From JANPPS01 sp965246925 (GTDB taxonomy: Bacteria > Pseudomonadota > Alphaproteobacteria > Acetobacterales > Acetobacteraceae), in contig OZ251994.1 of the NCBI GenBank assembly GCA_965246925.1, forward strand, positions 2,542,001 to 2,606,000: 64,000 nt of DNA, written 5' to 3'. Positions 48,776 through 57,626 of this stretch are shown here, piece by piece (position 1 is the stretch's first letter; every line of letters begins with the position of its first letter). The translations under genes were made by a program, and so were the position numbers. A model generated the notes under the pieces. The model worked only from the letters and a program-made list of their open reading frames with translations, did no database searches and was not told the DNA's origin.

Positions 48776-50401
48776 GTGTTCGACCTGGCCAAAGTTCCTG
48801 CCAACTACGAGCCGCTGTCGCCGCTGAGCTTCATCAAGCGCACCGCCGCCGTGTTCCCGGACCGGGTGGCGATCGTGCACGGCGAGTTGCGCCAGAGTTG
48901 GGCCGAGACCTACGCGCGGTGCCGCCGGCTCGCCTCCGCGCTGACCCGGCGGGGCGTCCGGCGCGGGGAGGTGGTGGCGATCATGGCGCCGAACACGCCC
49001 GCCATGGTGGAGGCGCATTTCGGCGTGCCCATGGCCGGCGCCGTGCTGTGTGCGCTGAACGTCCGGCTGGACGCCGCCAGCATCGCGTTCATGCTGGGCC
49101 ATGGCGAGGCCAAGCTGGTCCTGGTGGACCGCGAGTTCGCCGGCGTGGTCGGCGCGGCAGTCGCCATGATGTCAGGCGCGAAGCCGCTGGTGGTGGATAT
49201 CGATGACCCGCTCGCCCCGCCCGGACCCGCGGCCGGCACGCTCGAGTACGAGGCGCTGCTGGCCGAGGGGGACCCGGCGCATGGGTGGACCCCGCCCGGC
49301 GACGAGTGGGACGCGATCGCGCTCAACTACACCTCCGGCACCACGGGGGACCCGAAGGGCGTCGTGTATCATCACCGCGGCGCCTATTTGAACGCGGTGG
49401 GCAACGCGCTGACCTGGGGCATGGCGCAGCATCCGGTGTATCTCTGGACGCTGCCGATGTTTCATTGCAACGGCTGGTGCTTTCCCTGGACCATCGCGGC
49501 GATGGCCGGCACGCATGTGTGCCTGCGCCGGGTCGAGGGTGGGGCGATCCTGGATGCGATCGGGCGGCACGGCGTCACGCATCTATGCGGCGCGCCGATC
49601 GTCATGGGCCTCATGCTGAACCACCCCGGCGTGCAGCCCATGGCGCGGCCGGTGCGGATGATGACCGCTGGCGCCGCCCCGCCTGCCGCGGTGCTGGAGG
49701 GGATGGAGCGGCTCGGCTTCGGCATTACCCACGTCTATGGCCTGACGGAGACCTACGGCCCCGTGACCGTCTGCGCCTGGCACGAGGAGTGGGACGCGCT
49801 GCCGCCGGGTGAACGCGCGGCGTTGAAGGCGCGGCAAGGCGTGACCTACCCGGTGCAGGAGGGGCTCATGGTCGCCGACCCGCTGACGCTCGCCCCGGTG
49901 CCGGCCGATGGCACGACGATGGGTGAGATCATGATGCGCGGCAACATCACCATGAAGGGCTATCTCAAGAACCCGGCCACCACGGACGCGTCCTTCGCCG
50001 GCGGCTGGTTCCACACCGGGGACCTCGCGGTCACGCATCCGGACGGCTACGTGGAGATCCGCGACCGCTCCAAGGACATCATCATCAGCGGTGGCGAGAA
50101 CATCTCGACCATCGAGGTCGAGGGCGTGCTGTACCGCCATCCCGCGGTGCTGGAGGCCGCGGTGGTGGCGCGTCCAGACCCGGTCTGGGGTGAGAGCCCG
50201 TGCGCCTTCGTCACGCTCCGCCCCGGCGCCGGCGCGTCCGAGGCCGAGATCATCGCCTTCTGCCGCGAGCATCTGGCGCGGTTCAAGGTGCCCAAGACCG
50301 TGGTGTTCGGCGAATTGCCGAAGACCAGCACCGGCAAGATGCAGAAATTCGCCTTGCGCGAGCGGGCGCGGGCGCTGGACCCCAGCGGGGGCTCGCGATG
50401 A
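48776..50401 (+). CDS. Acyl-CoA synthetase (AMP-forming)
   Basis: 541 residues, ANL superfamily. ATP site YTSGTTGDPKGVVYHHRG, the A5 region ITHVYGLTETYGPVTV, A7-A8 GWFHTGDLAVTHPDGYVEIR and SKDIIISGGENISTIEVEG, and catalytic Lys in PKTSTGKMQKFALRERA. Closest to medium/long-chain or 3-methylmercaptopropionyl-type ligases; substrate not predictable. Start GTG with GAGGGGAG upstream, 17 bases after the 621-residue protein gene. Confidence 0.92.
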   Translation: MFDLAKVPANYEPLSPLSFIKRTAAVFPDRVAIVHGELRQSWAETYARCRRLASALTRRGVRRGEVVAIMAPNTPAMVEAHFGVPMAGAVLCALNVRLDAASIAFMLGHGEAKLVLVDREFAGVVGAAVAMMSGAKPLVVDIDDPLAPPGPAAGTLEYEALLAEGDPAHGWTPPGDEWDAIALNYTSGTTGDPKGVVYHHRGAYLNAVGNALTWGMAQHPVYLWTLPMFHCNGWCFPWTIAAMAGTHVCLRRVEGGAILDAIGRHGVTHLCGAPIVMGLMLNHPGVQPMARPVRMMTAGAAPPAAVLEGMERLGFGITHVYGLTETYGPVTVCAWHEEWDALPPGERAALKARQGVTYPVQEGLMVADPLTLAPVPADGTTMGEIMMRGNITMKGYLKNPATTDASFAGGWFHTGDLAVTHPDGYVEIRDRSKDIIISGGENISTIEVEGVLYRHPAVLEAAVVARPDPVWGESPCAFVTLRPGAGASEAEIIAFCREHLARFKVPKTVVFGELPKTSTGKMQKFALRERARALDPSGGSR

Positions 50402-50427
50402 CCGGAGTTTGTTGGTAGCCTCGGCCT

Positions 50428-51000
50428 ATGCCCCAGCCCAGCCACGTCACCGCCCTGCACGACGCCGACGAGAGCACGCTGCCGGACGAGCTCAGGCCGT
50501 ATTTCCAGAAATGCCGGGACAAGCTCGGCTTCGTGCCCAACGTGCTGCAGGCCTGGCTGCTGCGTCCGGAGAAGCTGCGCAACTTCGTCCGGCTGTATGA
50601 CGAGCTGATGCTTGGCCCGTCCGGTCTCAGCAAGCTCGAGCGGGAGATGATCGCCGTCGCGGTATCATCCTGGAACCGCTGCTACTACTGCCTGGTGGCC
50701 CACGGCGCGGCGGTGCGCAAGCTGTCGGGCGATGCGCAGATGGGCGAGATGCTGGCGTTCAACTACCGGGTGGCGGAGCTGGAGCCGCGGCAGCGCGCCA
50801 TGCTCGACTTCGCGGTGAAACTCACCGCGACGCCGCACGAGATCGGTCAGGCCGACCGGGACGCGCTGGGGCAGCAGGAGTTTTCCGACGCCGACATTTT
50901 CGACATCGCCGAGGTCGCCGCGTTCTTCAACTACACCAACCGCGTCGCCCACGCCGTCGATATGATGCCCAACGCCGAGTATCACACGATGGCGCGGTGA
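50428..51000 (+). CDS. AhpD-like/peroxidase-related carboxymuconolactone-decarboxylase-fold protein
   Basis: 190 residues. The CMD/AhpD core has the redox motif WNRCYYCLVAHGAAVRKL (CxxC...H). The N-terminal part FQKCRDKLGFVPNVLQAWLL and the C-terminal FSDADIFDIAEVAAFFNYTN match the peroxidase-related (uncharacterised peroxidase, TIGR01926-like) subgroup. 26 bases after the acyl-CoA synthetase; last of the four-gene unit. It converges on asd. Confidence 0.88.
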   Translation: MPQPSHVTALHDADESTLPDELRPYFQKCRDKLGFVPNVLQAWLLRPEKLRNFVRLYDELMLGPSGLSKLEREMIAVAVSSWNRCYYCLVAHGAAVRKLSGDAQMGEMLAFNYRVAELEPRQRAMLDFAVKLTATPHEIGQADRDALGQQEFSDADIFDIAEVAAFFNYTNRVAHAVDMMPNAEYHTMAR

Positions 51001-51004
51001 CCGG

Positions 51005-52033
51005 TCAGGCGACCCGTTTCAGCAGCAATCCCTGCGCGACCACCGCCTCCGCGATCTGCACCGCGTTCAGCGCGGCACCCTTGCGCAGGTTGTCCGACAC
51101 GCACCAGAAGCTGAGCCCATGCTCGACCGTCGGGTCCTTGCGGATGCGTGAGACGAACACCGCATCCTCCCCGGCGCAATCGATCGGCGTCATGTATCCG
51201 GCGTCGTCCCGGGTATCCATGACGGTGACGCCGGGTGCGTTGCGCAGCAAGTCACGCGCGGCCGACGCGGTCACGGGGTCATGGAACTCGACGTTCACGG
51301 CCTCCGAATGGCCGATGAAGACCGGGACCCGGACGCAGGTGGCGTGGACCTGGAAATCCCCGCCCATGATCTTCCGCGTCTCGACTGTCATCTTCCACTC
51401 TTCCTTGGTGGAGCCGTCCTCCATGAACTTGTCGATATGCGGGATGCAGTTGAAGGCGATCTGCTTCGTGAATTCCTGCGCCACGACCGGGTCATTGACA
51501 TACATGGCGCGTGACTGGGCCCAGAGCTCGTCCATGCCGTCCTTGCCCGCGCCCGAAACCGATTGATACGTGCTGACGACCACGCGCTTGATGCGGAACT
51601 TGTCATGCAGCGGCTTCAGCGCCACGACCATCTGGATGGTGCTGCAATTGGGGTTGGCGACGATCCCGCGGCGGATGCGGCCGAGCGCCTGCGGGTTCAC
51701 CTCCGGCACCACCAGCGGCACGTCATGCTCCATGCGGAAATGGCTGGTGTTGTCGATCACGAGGCATCCGGCGGCCGCGGCGCGGGGCGCGTGCACGGCC
51801 GACACGCTGGCGCCGGGGCTGAACAGGCCGATGTCCCAGCCGGCGAAGTCGAACGTCTCGAGGTTGCGCACCTTCAGGATGCGCTTCTCGCCGAAGCTGA
51901 TCTCCTGGTTGGCGGAGCGGGCGGACGCGACGGCCGCGATATCGTCGACCGGGAAATCCCGCTCGGCCAGCGTCTTGATGATCTCGCGCCCGACCGCACC
52001 AGTGGCTCCGACGACCGCGACCTTATACCCCAT
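51005..52033 (-). CDS. asd: Aspartate-semialdehyde dehydrogenase
   Basis: Second step of the aspartate pathway, leading to Lys/diaminopimelate, Met, Thr. 342 residues: NADP site VAVVGATGAVGREIIKTLAE, catalytic Cys in VANPNCSTIQMVVALKPL, HIDKFMEDGSTKEEWK, and catalytic His in ATCVRVPVFIGHSEAVNVEF. The product also supplies diaminopimelate used by the meso-DAP-type MurE in this window. Confidence 0.96.
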   Translation of the reverse strand: MGYKVAVVGATGAVGREIIKTLAERDFPVDDIAAVASARSANQEISFGEKRILKVRNLETFDFAGWDIGLFSPGASVSAVHAPRAAAAGCLVIDNTSHFRMEHDVPLVVPEVNPQALGRIRRGIVANPNCSTIQMVVALKPLHDKFRIKRVVVSTYQSVSGAGKDGMDELWAQSRAMYVNDPVVAQEFTKQIAFNCIPHIDKFMEDGSTKEEWKMTVETRKIMGGDFQVHATCVRVPVFIGHSEAVNVEFHDPVTASAARDLLRNAPGVTVMDTRDDAGYMTPIDCAGEDAVFVSRIRKDPTVEHGLSFWCVSDNLRKGAALNAVQIAEAVVAQGLLLKRVA

Positions 52034-52143
52034 AACCCTGCTCCGTATGCGGTGCCCGGTGCACCGCCTTGCCGATTAGGCCGGATTGGCGGCACCCGCA
52101 AGATGACGGCTATTGGATTCCTGGCGCTAGCCCAACTCGCTGA

Positions 52144-52197
52144 TCCTGAGCTTGTCAAAGGACGGCATACCAAGGTCGCCCTTCGGCAAGCCCAGGG
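52144..52197. repeat. CCTGAGCTTGTCAAAGG inverted repeat
   Basis: Left arm 52144-52162 (TCCTGAGCTTGTCAAAGGA) and right arm 52179-52197 (CCCTTCGGCAAGCCCAGGG) pair at about 14 of 19 positions across a 16-base loop. This is the common alphaproteobacterial CCTGAGCTTGTCGAAGG-type dispersed element; related sequence lies near 6.7 kb. Between asd and the GDSL hydrolase it may serve as a transcript end for the latter. Confidence 0.7.
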
Positions 52198-52221
52198 CTG
52201 GCACGATTGGACCGAACGTTC

Positions 52222-53334
52222 CTACCGGAGGGCGACCGCCCGCTTCAGCGCCGGACGCATCCGCACCATCAGGCCGAGCAACGCCGCCAAAACGACCGCG
52301 GTCGCGCCCGGCGCCGGTACATCCAGCGGCACCGTGGGCGTCTGACCCGCCAGCGCTTGTCCGAAGCCACTGGCCCAGATAGCCTGAACCTCCGCCGTCG
52401 GATGGATCGCGTCCCAGAAATATAGCGAGTTGATGTTTTGCGCATTCGGGCCGCATGCGGCCGTTGTCGTGGCCAGGATCGGCGTCGTCGTATAGCAGTA
52501 ATCCGTCGTGTTCTTGATCGTCAGCAGCCCAGCCTTTGCGTCAGCCTGGATTTGATTGGAAAAACCATACAAATCGAAACTGGTGATGCTTGTGCCTGAC
52601 GGTGCGGCAAGACTGGCCACCCCAGCCGCGAGTTGAGTGTCGTAGTTTTGGCTATATGCCGTAGCATTGGCCGCAAGAGTCGGGTTCTTCACCTGGAACT
52701 CCGGAATGTTGCCGACATCGGGCACATTCACCACCAGGAACTTGCGGGCGCCCTCGGCGATCAGCGTCTGAATGGCATTGATCTCGGCAGTCACTCCCAG
52801 GGTCACAGCGGGCACGCCGGTGCCGTTCAGCGCTGCGTTGCGAACGTCATTGCCGCCAATGAACACGATATAAAGCGCGTTCGGGTCCGCCATACTCTTT
52901 GCGAACGCGGTATAGGCGGTGATCTGGTTGGGCAGGTTGGCGCCGGGCACGCCGCCGGCCACGGGCGGGACCGCCGCAGCGGTCGCTCCCGCCACGGCGT
53001 AGTTGGTGCCGGGCACGTAGGACGCTCCGCCAAACAGGCCATTGACGTCCTTGAACGCGGTGACGAACAAGGACGGATCGGCGTTCAGCCCCATCGACTT
53101 CGCCAGGAGCTGCACCGCCACCGGCCCGTTGGTGAAGCTATCGTGGTTGGACGGCGGGTCCGGGTAATTGCTCGTGACCGGGACGCCATACGCCTTCTGT
53201 AACAGTCCAGTTTCTGCCAGATTACCGCGGTCGGACAAGCTGTCGCCAAACACATACGCGGCCGTGTAGGCCGCCGCATGCGCCGGCCCGGCGGCGATCG
53301 CCGCAGCGAGCGCGAGAATTGCAGCTTTTGTCAT
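52222..53334 (-). CDS. Secreted SGNH/GDSL hydrolase with PEP-CTERM-like tail
   Basis: 370 residues. Signal peptide (MTKAAILALAAAIAAGPAHA), then an SGNH esterase domain: catalytic Ser in YVFGDSLSDRGNL, block III VFIGGNDVRNA and block V Asp/His in FWDAIHPTAEVQAIW. The C terminus has VPAPGATAVVLAALLGLMVR and a basic end, a VPAPG-type variant of PEP-CTERM. ATG at 53334 has GGGGAG upstream. Probably exported esterase or lipase; substrate unknown. Confidence 0.88.
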   Translation of the reverse strand: MTKAAILALAAAIAAGPAHAAAYTAAYVFGDSLSDRGNLAETGLLQKAYGVPVTSNYPDPPSNHDSFTNGPVAVQLLAKSMGLNADPSLFVTAFKDVNGLFGGASYVPGTNYAVAGATAAAVPPVAGGVPGANLPNQITAYTAFAKSMADPNALYIVFIGGNDVRNAALNGTGVPAVTLGVTAEINAIQTLIAEGARKFLVVNVPDVGNIPEFQVKNPTLAANATAYSQNYDTQLAAGVASLAAPSGTSITSFDLYGFSNQIQADAKAGLLTIKNTTDYCYTTTPILATTTAACGPNAQNINSLYFWDAIHPTAEVQAIWASGFGQALAGQTPTVPLDVPAPGATAVVLAALLGLMVRMRPALKRAVALR

Positions 53335-53397
53335 TGTGACGCTCCCCATTTCCCTCATGATGAGGGTACGTTCCACTGAATGGCAAGCAGCTTCCGT

Positions 53398-54315
53398 TTA
53401 GGTCAGCTCACCCTGATAGATGCCCGTGCGGCATTCGCCGCCCGACGTGACCAAGCCTCGGTACATACCGCGGCTGGTAAACGGCAGCGTGACTTCGCCC
53501 CGCGCGTCCACCGCTACGAGCCCGCCATCGCCGCCGAGCGATCCGACGTCAGCCAGCACGGCCAGCGCCGCCGCCTCCAGCGTGTCTCCCGTCCGGATCC
53601 GGGCCGACAGCGCGTGCCCCGCGGCGGCACGGATGAACGATTCGCCGTGGCCGGTGGCTGATATCGCGACGGTGCCGTCCGCCCAGGTTCCGGCGCCGGG
53701 CAGGGGGCTGTCGCCGATGCGCCCGGGCCGCTTGCCGGTCATGCCACCGGTGCTGGTTGCCGCCGCGAGGCCGCCGGATTGGTCCCGCGCCACCGCGCCC
53801 ACGGTGCCATGCCGGTCCGCGTCATCCAGTGCCCCGCCCGCTGCCGCCAGCACGGCCCGCAACGCCTGTTCACGCCGTGCTGTCCTGAAATACACGGGTT
53901 CCACAAACTCGACATAGTCCGTGAGCCACGCCTCAGCCCCGCGCCCCGCCAGCAAAACGTGCTTCGAATGCTCAAGCACCGCGCGCGCCGCCAGGATCGG
54001 GCTGCGCGGGCCGCAGATGCCCGCCACCGCTCCCACGCGGCGGGTGGCGCCGTCCATGATGCAGGCGTCCAACTCATGCGTGCCCTCCGCCGTCAGCACT
54101 GCGCCGTGCCCGGCGTTGAACAACGGATCATCCTCGAGCACCTGCACCGCCGCCTGCACGGCGTCGAGTGCCGGGCCACCGGCGGCCAGGACGCGTTGGC
54201 CGGCCTGCAAGGCGGTGATCAGCCCATCCCGGTGCTCCCGTTCCAGCGCCGCATCCATAGCGGACGGAGCCAGCGTGCCGGCGCCGCCGTGGATGGCAAG
54301 GATGAAGTCAGGCAC
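53398..54315 (-). CDS. iaaA: Isoaspartyl peptidase/L-asparaginase (Ntn hydrolase)
   Basis: 305 residues, plant-type asparaginase family: LAIHGGAGTLAPSAMD, DDPLFNAGHGAVLTAEGTHE, and the autocleavage site DRHGTVGAVARDQSGGLAAA, where the Thr becomes the catalytic N-terminal nucleophile. GGMTGKRPGRIGDSPLPGAG is also typical. It overlaps dctA by eight bases on the same strand, suggesting joint uptake/degradation of aspartate-related compounds. Confidence 0.93.
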   Translation of the reverse strand: MPDFILAIHGGAGTLAPSAMDAALEREHRDGLITALQAGQRVLAAGGPALDAVQAAVQVLEDDPLFNAGHGAVLTAEGTHELDACIMDGATRRVGAVAGICGPRSPILAARAVLEHSKHVLLAGRGAEAWLTDYVEFVEPVYFRTARREQALRAVLAAAGGALDDADRHGTVGAVARDQSGGLAAATSTGGMTGKRPGRIGDSPLPGAGTWADGTVAISATGHGESFIRAAAGHALSARIRTGDTLEAAALAVLADVGSLGGDGGLVAVDARGEVTLPFTSRGMYRGLVTSGGECRTGIYQGELT

Positions 54316-55594
54316 GTTGGGAGACGATTTCGGGCGCGGTGTGCCGGGCCAGGGTGGCGCGGGCGCGGTCCATGTCGAGCTGGCCCTCCCATTTCGCGAC
54401 CACGATGGTGGCGACGGCGTTGCCGAACAGGTTGGCGATGGCTCGGGCCTCGGACATGAAGCGGTCGATCGGAAACACCAGGACGATCGCCTCGACCGGG
54501 ATCTTGCCCGACAGCGTGCCGAGCGTCGCGGCCAAGGTGATGAACCCGCCTCCCGTGACCGCCGCAGCGCCCTTGGACGTCAGCAACAGCACCGTCAAGA
54601 TCGTCAGCCACTCGTAAGCGTTCAGCGGAATGTTCAACGCCTGGCTGATATAGGCGATGGCCATGGTGAAGTAGATGCTGGTGCCATCGAGGTTGAATGC
54701 ATAGCCGAGCGGCACTACGAGGCCGACCAGCGGACGGGAGCATCCCATAGCCTCCAGCTTTTCCATGAGCGTCGGCAGCGCCGATTCGGAGCTGCTGGTG
54801 CCCAGCACGATGAAGAATTCTTCCTTCAAGTAACGCAAGAGCTGGATTAAGTTAAGGCCGATGAACGCCATGACCGCGCCTAGAACGACGAAGACGAACA
54901 ACGCCGCCGTGGCATAGAAGGTCAGCATGAGATACACGAGGTTGCCTAGCGTGCCGATGCCATACCGTCCGATGGCGAACGCCATAGCGCCGAATGCCCC
55001 AATCGGCGCCACCCGCATGATGATCGACACGACGGCGAACATCGCCGCCCCGGCCTGGTCAAGAATATGCACCAGGCCCTCGCCCCGCGCGCCGACCTTG
55101 GCAAGCCCCACGCCGAACAGCACGGCGAAGAAGAGCACCGGCAGGATGTCCCCCTTGGCGAAGGCGTTCACGACCTGATCGGGGATGACGTTGATGAGGA
55201 ACGGGATGACGCCGAGGTGGCTTTTCGGGTCGATATAGTTGGCGACCGCGCCGGCCTTGAGCGTCGCCGGGTCGATGTTGAGCCCGGCGCCGGGGGCGAG
55301 AAAGTGGCCGACCAGCAAGCCGATGATCATGGCCAGAGTCGTAAGCACCTCGAAGTAGATGATCGCCTTCAGCCCGATCCGCCCGACGCCCGCCGCACTG
55401 CTGAGCTTGGCGATGCCGCCCACGACCGTCAGGAAGATGATGGGCGCGATCACCATGCGCACCAGGCGGACGAACGCGTCCCCCAGCGGCTGCATCTGCA
55501 CCGCCCAGTCCGGATAGAAATGGCCGAGCGCCACGCCGGCGGCGACAGCCACCAGGACTTGCAAGTAGAGTGACTTAGACCCAGTGACGACCAT
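54308..55594 (-). CDS. dctA: Dicarboxylate/amino acid:cation symporter
   Basis: 428 residues, DAACS (GltP/DctA) family. The family pattern appears in ALFVFVVLGAVMAF, in the serine-rich hairpin VLGTSSSESALPTLMEKLEA and in the substrate-binding region ATVGGGF-like: TSKGAAAVTGGGFITLAATL, followed by FPIDRFMSEARAIANLFGNA. C4-dicarboxylate uptake is likely; glutamate/aspartate are possible too. Divergent from the FAH-type hydrolase. Confidence 0.92.
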   Translation of the reverse strand: MVVTGSKSLYLQVLVAVAAGVALGHFYPDWAVQMQPLGDAFVRLVRMVIAPIIFLTVVGGIAKLSSAAGVGRIGLKAIIYFEVLTTLAMIIGLLVGHFLAPGAGLNIDPATLKAGAVANYIDPKSHLGVIPFLINVIPDQVVNAFAKGDILPVLFFAVLFGVGLAKVGARGEGLVHILDQAGAAMFAVVSIIMRVAPIGAFGAMAFAIGRYGIGTLGNLVYLMLTFYATAALFVFVVLGAVMAFIGLNLIQLLRYLKEEFFIVLGTSSSESALPTLMEKLEAMGCSRPLVGLVVPLGYAFNLDGTSIYFTMAIAYISQALNIPLNAYEWLTILTVLLLTSKGAAAVTGGGFITLAATLGTLSGKIPVEAIVLVFPIDRFMSEARAIANLFGNAVATIVVAKWEGQLDMDRARATLARHTAPEIVSQRA

Positions 55595-55691
55595 CGGCGT
55601 TTCCCCTTCCCCGCCGCTTAGCCGGTCTTTGCGGGATTGGCGACCCCTTATAGGTTCCGGTAGTGAGAGTGATCAGGACGGGAATGGTGAT

Positions 55692-56372
55692 ATGGACTTC
55701 GTAATCTCCCCGCCGGCGCAGGCGAGCGTGCCGGTGCGGGGCGGCGGCGCGTTTCCGGTGCGGCGCATATACTGTGTGGGGCGCAACTATGCCGAGCATG
55801 CGCGGGAGATGGGGCATGACCCCACGCGGGAGGCGCCGTTCTTCTTCATGAAGCCGGCGGACGCCGTGCTGACGCGCGGCGCGGACATGCCGTATCCGCC
55901 GGGCACCCATGATTTGCATCATGAGATGGAGCTGGTGGTGGCGCTGCAGTCTGGCGGCGCCGACATCGCCGAGGGCGATGCGATGGGGCATGTGTGGGGC
56001 TATGCCGCCGGACTCGATATGACGCGGCGGGATATCCAGGGTGAGGCGAAGAAGCTGGGCCGGCCGTGGGATATGGGGAAGGGGTTCGACCACTCGGCGC
56101 CGATCGGCGACTTGGTTCCGGCGCTGGATTTCGAGCCGTCGCAGGGCCGGATCGAGCTGCGGGTGAACGGCACGGTGCGGCAGAGCAGCGACCTGTCGAA
56201 GCTGATCTGGAGCGTGCCGGAGACGATCGCCTATCTGTCGCGGCTGGTTCGGCTGGAGGCGGGGGACCTGATCTTCACAGGCACGCCGGAGGGTGTGGCG
56301 GCGGTGGTGCGGGGTGATGTGCTGGAGGGTGTGATCGAGGGGGTGGGGGTGGTGCGGACTAGGGTGGGGTGA
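55692..56372 (+). CDS. Fumarylacetoacetate hydrolase family protein
   Basis: 226 residues. FAH fold: IYCVGRNYAEHAREMG, FFFMKPADAVL, the metal-binding HHEMELVVALQ (E and E-x-E), YAAGLDMTRRDIQGEAKKLG and IFTGTPEGVAAVVRGDVLEG. Likely acylpyruvase, fumarylpyruvate hydrolase or a similar function. The frame is open upstream, but homology starts at MDFVISPP. Confidence 0.92.
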   Translation: MDFVISPPAQASVPVRGGGAFPVRRIYCVGRNYAEHAREMGHDPTREAPFFFMKPADAVLTRGADMPYPPGTHDLHHEMELVVALQSGGADIAEGDAMGHVWGYAAGLDMTRRDIQGEAKKLGRPWDMGKGFDHSAPIGDLVPALDFEPSQGRIELRVNGTVRQSSDLSKLIWSVPETIAYLSRLVRLEAGDLIFTGTPEGVAAVVRGDVLEGVIEGVGVVRTRVG

Positions 56373-56438
56373 GCAACGGAGGCTTCGTGATCGCAAGGGA
56401 TCGGCCCCCTCATCGAAGGCCGGTTTGCCCTGTCGTTG

Positions 56439-56472
56439 CCCTCACCCCGGCCCTCTCCCGGAGGGAGAGGGG
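56439..56472. repeat. Copy of the CCCTCACCCCGGCCCTCTCC palindrome
   Basis: CCCTCACCCCGGCCCTCTCC followed by CGGAGGGAGAGGGG, between the convergent FAH-type gene and the Tyr/Pro-rich secreted protein gene. One of at least seven copies in the window. Confidence 0.85.
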
Positions 56473-56482
56473 AAAGTGGGCG

Positions 56483-56800
56483 TTAGCGGTAGTAGGGCGG
56501 GGGGGCGTAATAGGCCGGCGGCGGTGCGTAATATACCGGCGGGGGCGCGTAATACGGGGCCGGGGCATAGACGACCGGGGGCGGGGCGTAGTAGCGCGGT
56601 GCGACCAGGGCGCCGATGCCGAGGCCTAGCAGGGCGCCGCCGACGATGGCGCCCGCGCCGTAACCGTGATGGCCATAGCCGCCGCGATAGCCGCCGTAAC
56701 CGTAACCGCCGCGATAGTATTGCGCGTTGGCGGCGGCGGGCGTGAGGGCTAGGCCGGCGGCCAGCGCGGTCATTGAGAGCAAAGTTGCAATCCGGGGCAT
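56483..56800 (-). CDS. Small secreted Gly/Tyr/Pro-rich protein
   Basis: 105 residues. Signal peptide (MPRIATLLSMTALAAGLALT, cleavage near ANA), a Gly/Tyr/Arg region (YYRGGYGYGGYRGGYGHHGY), a glycine-zipper-like membrane segment (GAIVGGALLGLGIGALV) and a C-terminal tail of repeated YYAPPP units. Such proteins are common hypothetical surface proteins of alphaproteobacteria. ATG at 56800 has AAGGTG six bases upstream. Confidence 0.8.
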   Translation of the reverse strand: MPRIATLLSMTALAAGLALTPAAANAQYYRGGYGYGGYRGGYGHHGYGAGAIVGGALLGLGIGALVAPRYYAPPPVVYAPAPYYAPPPVYYAPPPAYYAPPPYYR

Positions 56801-56909
56801 GGAAAACACCTTCAAAGAGTTTGGGGCGGGAAACGTCCCGTCAGACTATAAGATGGGCGCGTCCGATGGCAAAATAAGGGCGGGCGCTATGACCCGGAGT
56901 GACGAAGTG

Positions 56910-57626
56910 TCACACTCGACCCCCTAGATAGGCAGCGATTACAGCCGGGTTGCCAGCGATTTCGGCGGCTGGCCCGGCCAGTACGATCCGGCCGGTTTCG
57001 ATGACATAAGCGTGATCGCACACTTCCAGCGCCGCGGAGGCATTCTGCTCTACCAATAGCAACGTCACCCCTTCCGCCCGCAGCCCGGCGATGATGGTGA
57101 AGATCTCCTCCACGAAAAGCGGTGCCAGGCCCATGCTGGGCTCGTCCAGCAACAACAGCTTGGGTCCGCCCATCAGCGCCCGGCCGATCGCCAGCATCTG
57201 CTGCTCCCCGCCGGACAGCGAGCCGGCGAGTTGCTCGAGGCGCTCGCGGAGCCGGGGAAACCGGGTCAGCACCTTGTCCTGCCGCCGCGCCGCCTCGGCC
57301 CTGTCCGGCACCAGGTAGGCGCCGAGCGCCAGATTTTGCGCGACCGTCAACTCGGCAAAGCACTGCCGCCCCTCCGGCACCTGGCGCAGCCCGGCGGCGG
57401 CGATGCGGTGCGCGGGCCAGCGGGTGATGTCGGTGCCGCCAAACGCGATCCGCCCGGCGCGGGGGCGGAGCAGGCCGGAAATGGCGCGGAGCGTGGTGGT
57501 CTTGCCCGCCCCGTTGCCGCCGATCAGGCACACCGCCTGACCCTCCGTGACCGTAAGGCCGATACCGTGCACCGCATCCGTGCGGCCGTAACAGACCGCC
57601 AGACCCTCGATCACCAGCCCGGTCAC
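56910..57626 (-). CDS. livF: Branched-chain amino acid ABC transporter ATPase LivF
   Basis: 238 residues; Walker A GGNGAGKTTTLRAISGLL, signature LSGGEQQMLAIGRALMGGPK, Walker B LLLLDEPSMGLAPL, switch VEQN. The GPLF/LivF subfamily follows from the size and the LLVEQNASAALEV segment. It starts with GTG overlapping the livG stop. Last gene of livHMGF; no periplasmic binding protein gene is in this window. Confidence 0.93.
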   Translation of the reverse strand: MTGLVIEGLAVCYGRTDAVHGIGLTVTEGQAVCLIGGNGAGKTTTLRAISGLLRPRAGRIAFGGTDITRWPAHRIAAAGLRQVPEGRQCFAELTVAQNLALGAYLVPDRAEAARRQDKVLTRFPRLRERLEQLAGSLSGGEQQMLAIGRALMGGPKLLLLDEPSMGLAPLFVEEIFTIIAGLRAEGVTLLLVEQNASAALEVCDHAYVIETGRIVLAGPAAEIAGNPAVIAAYLGGRV

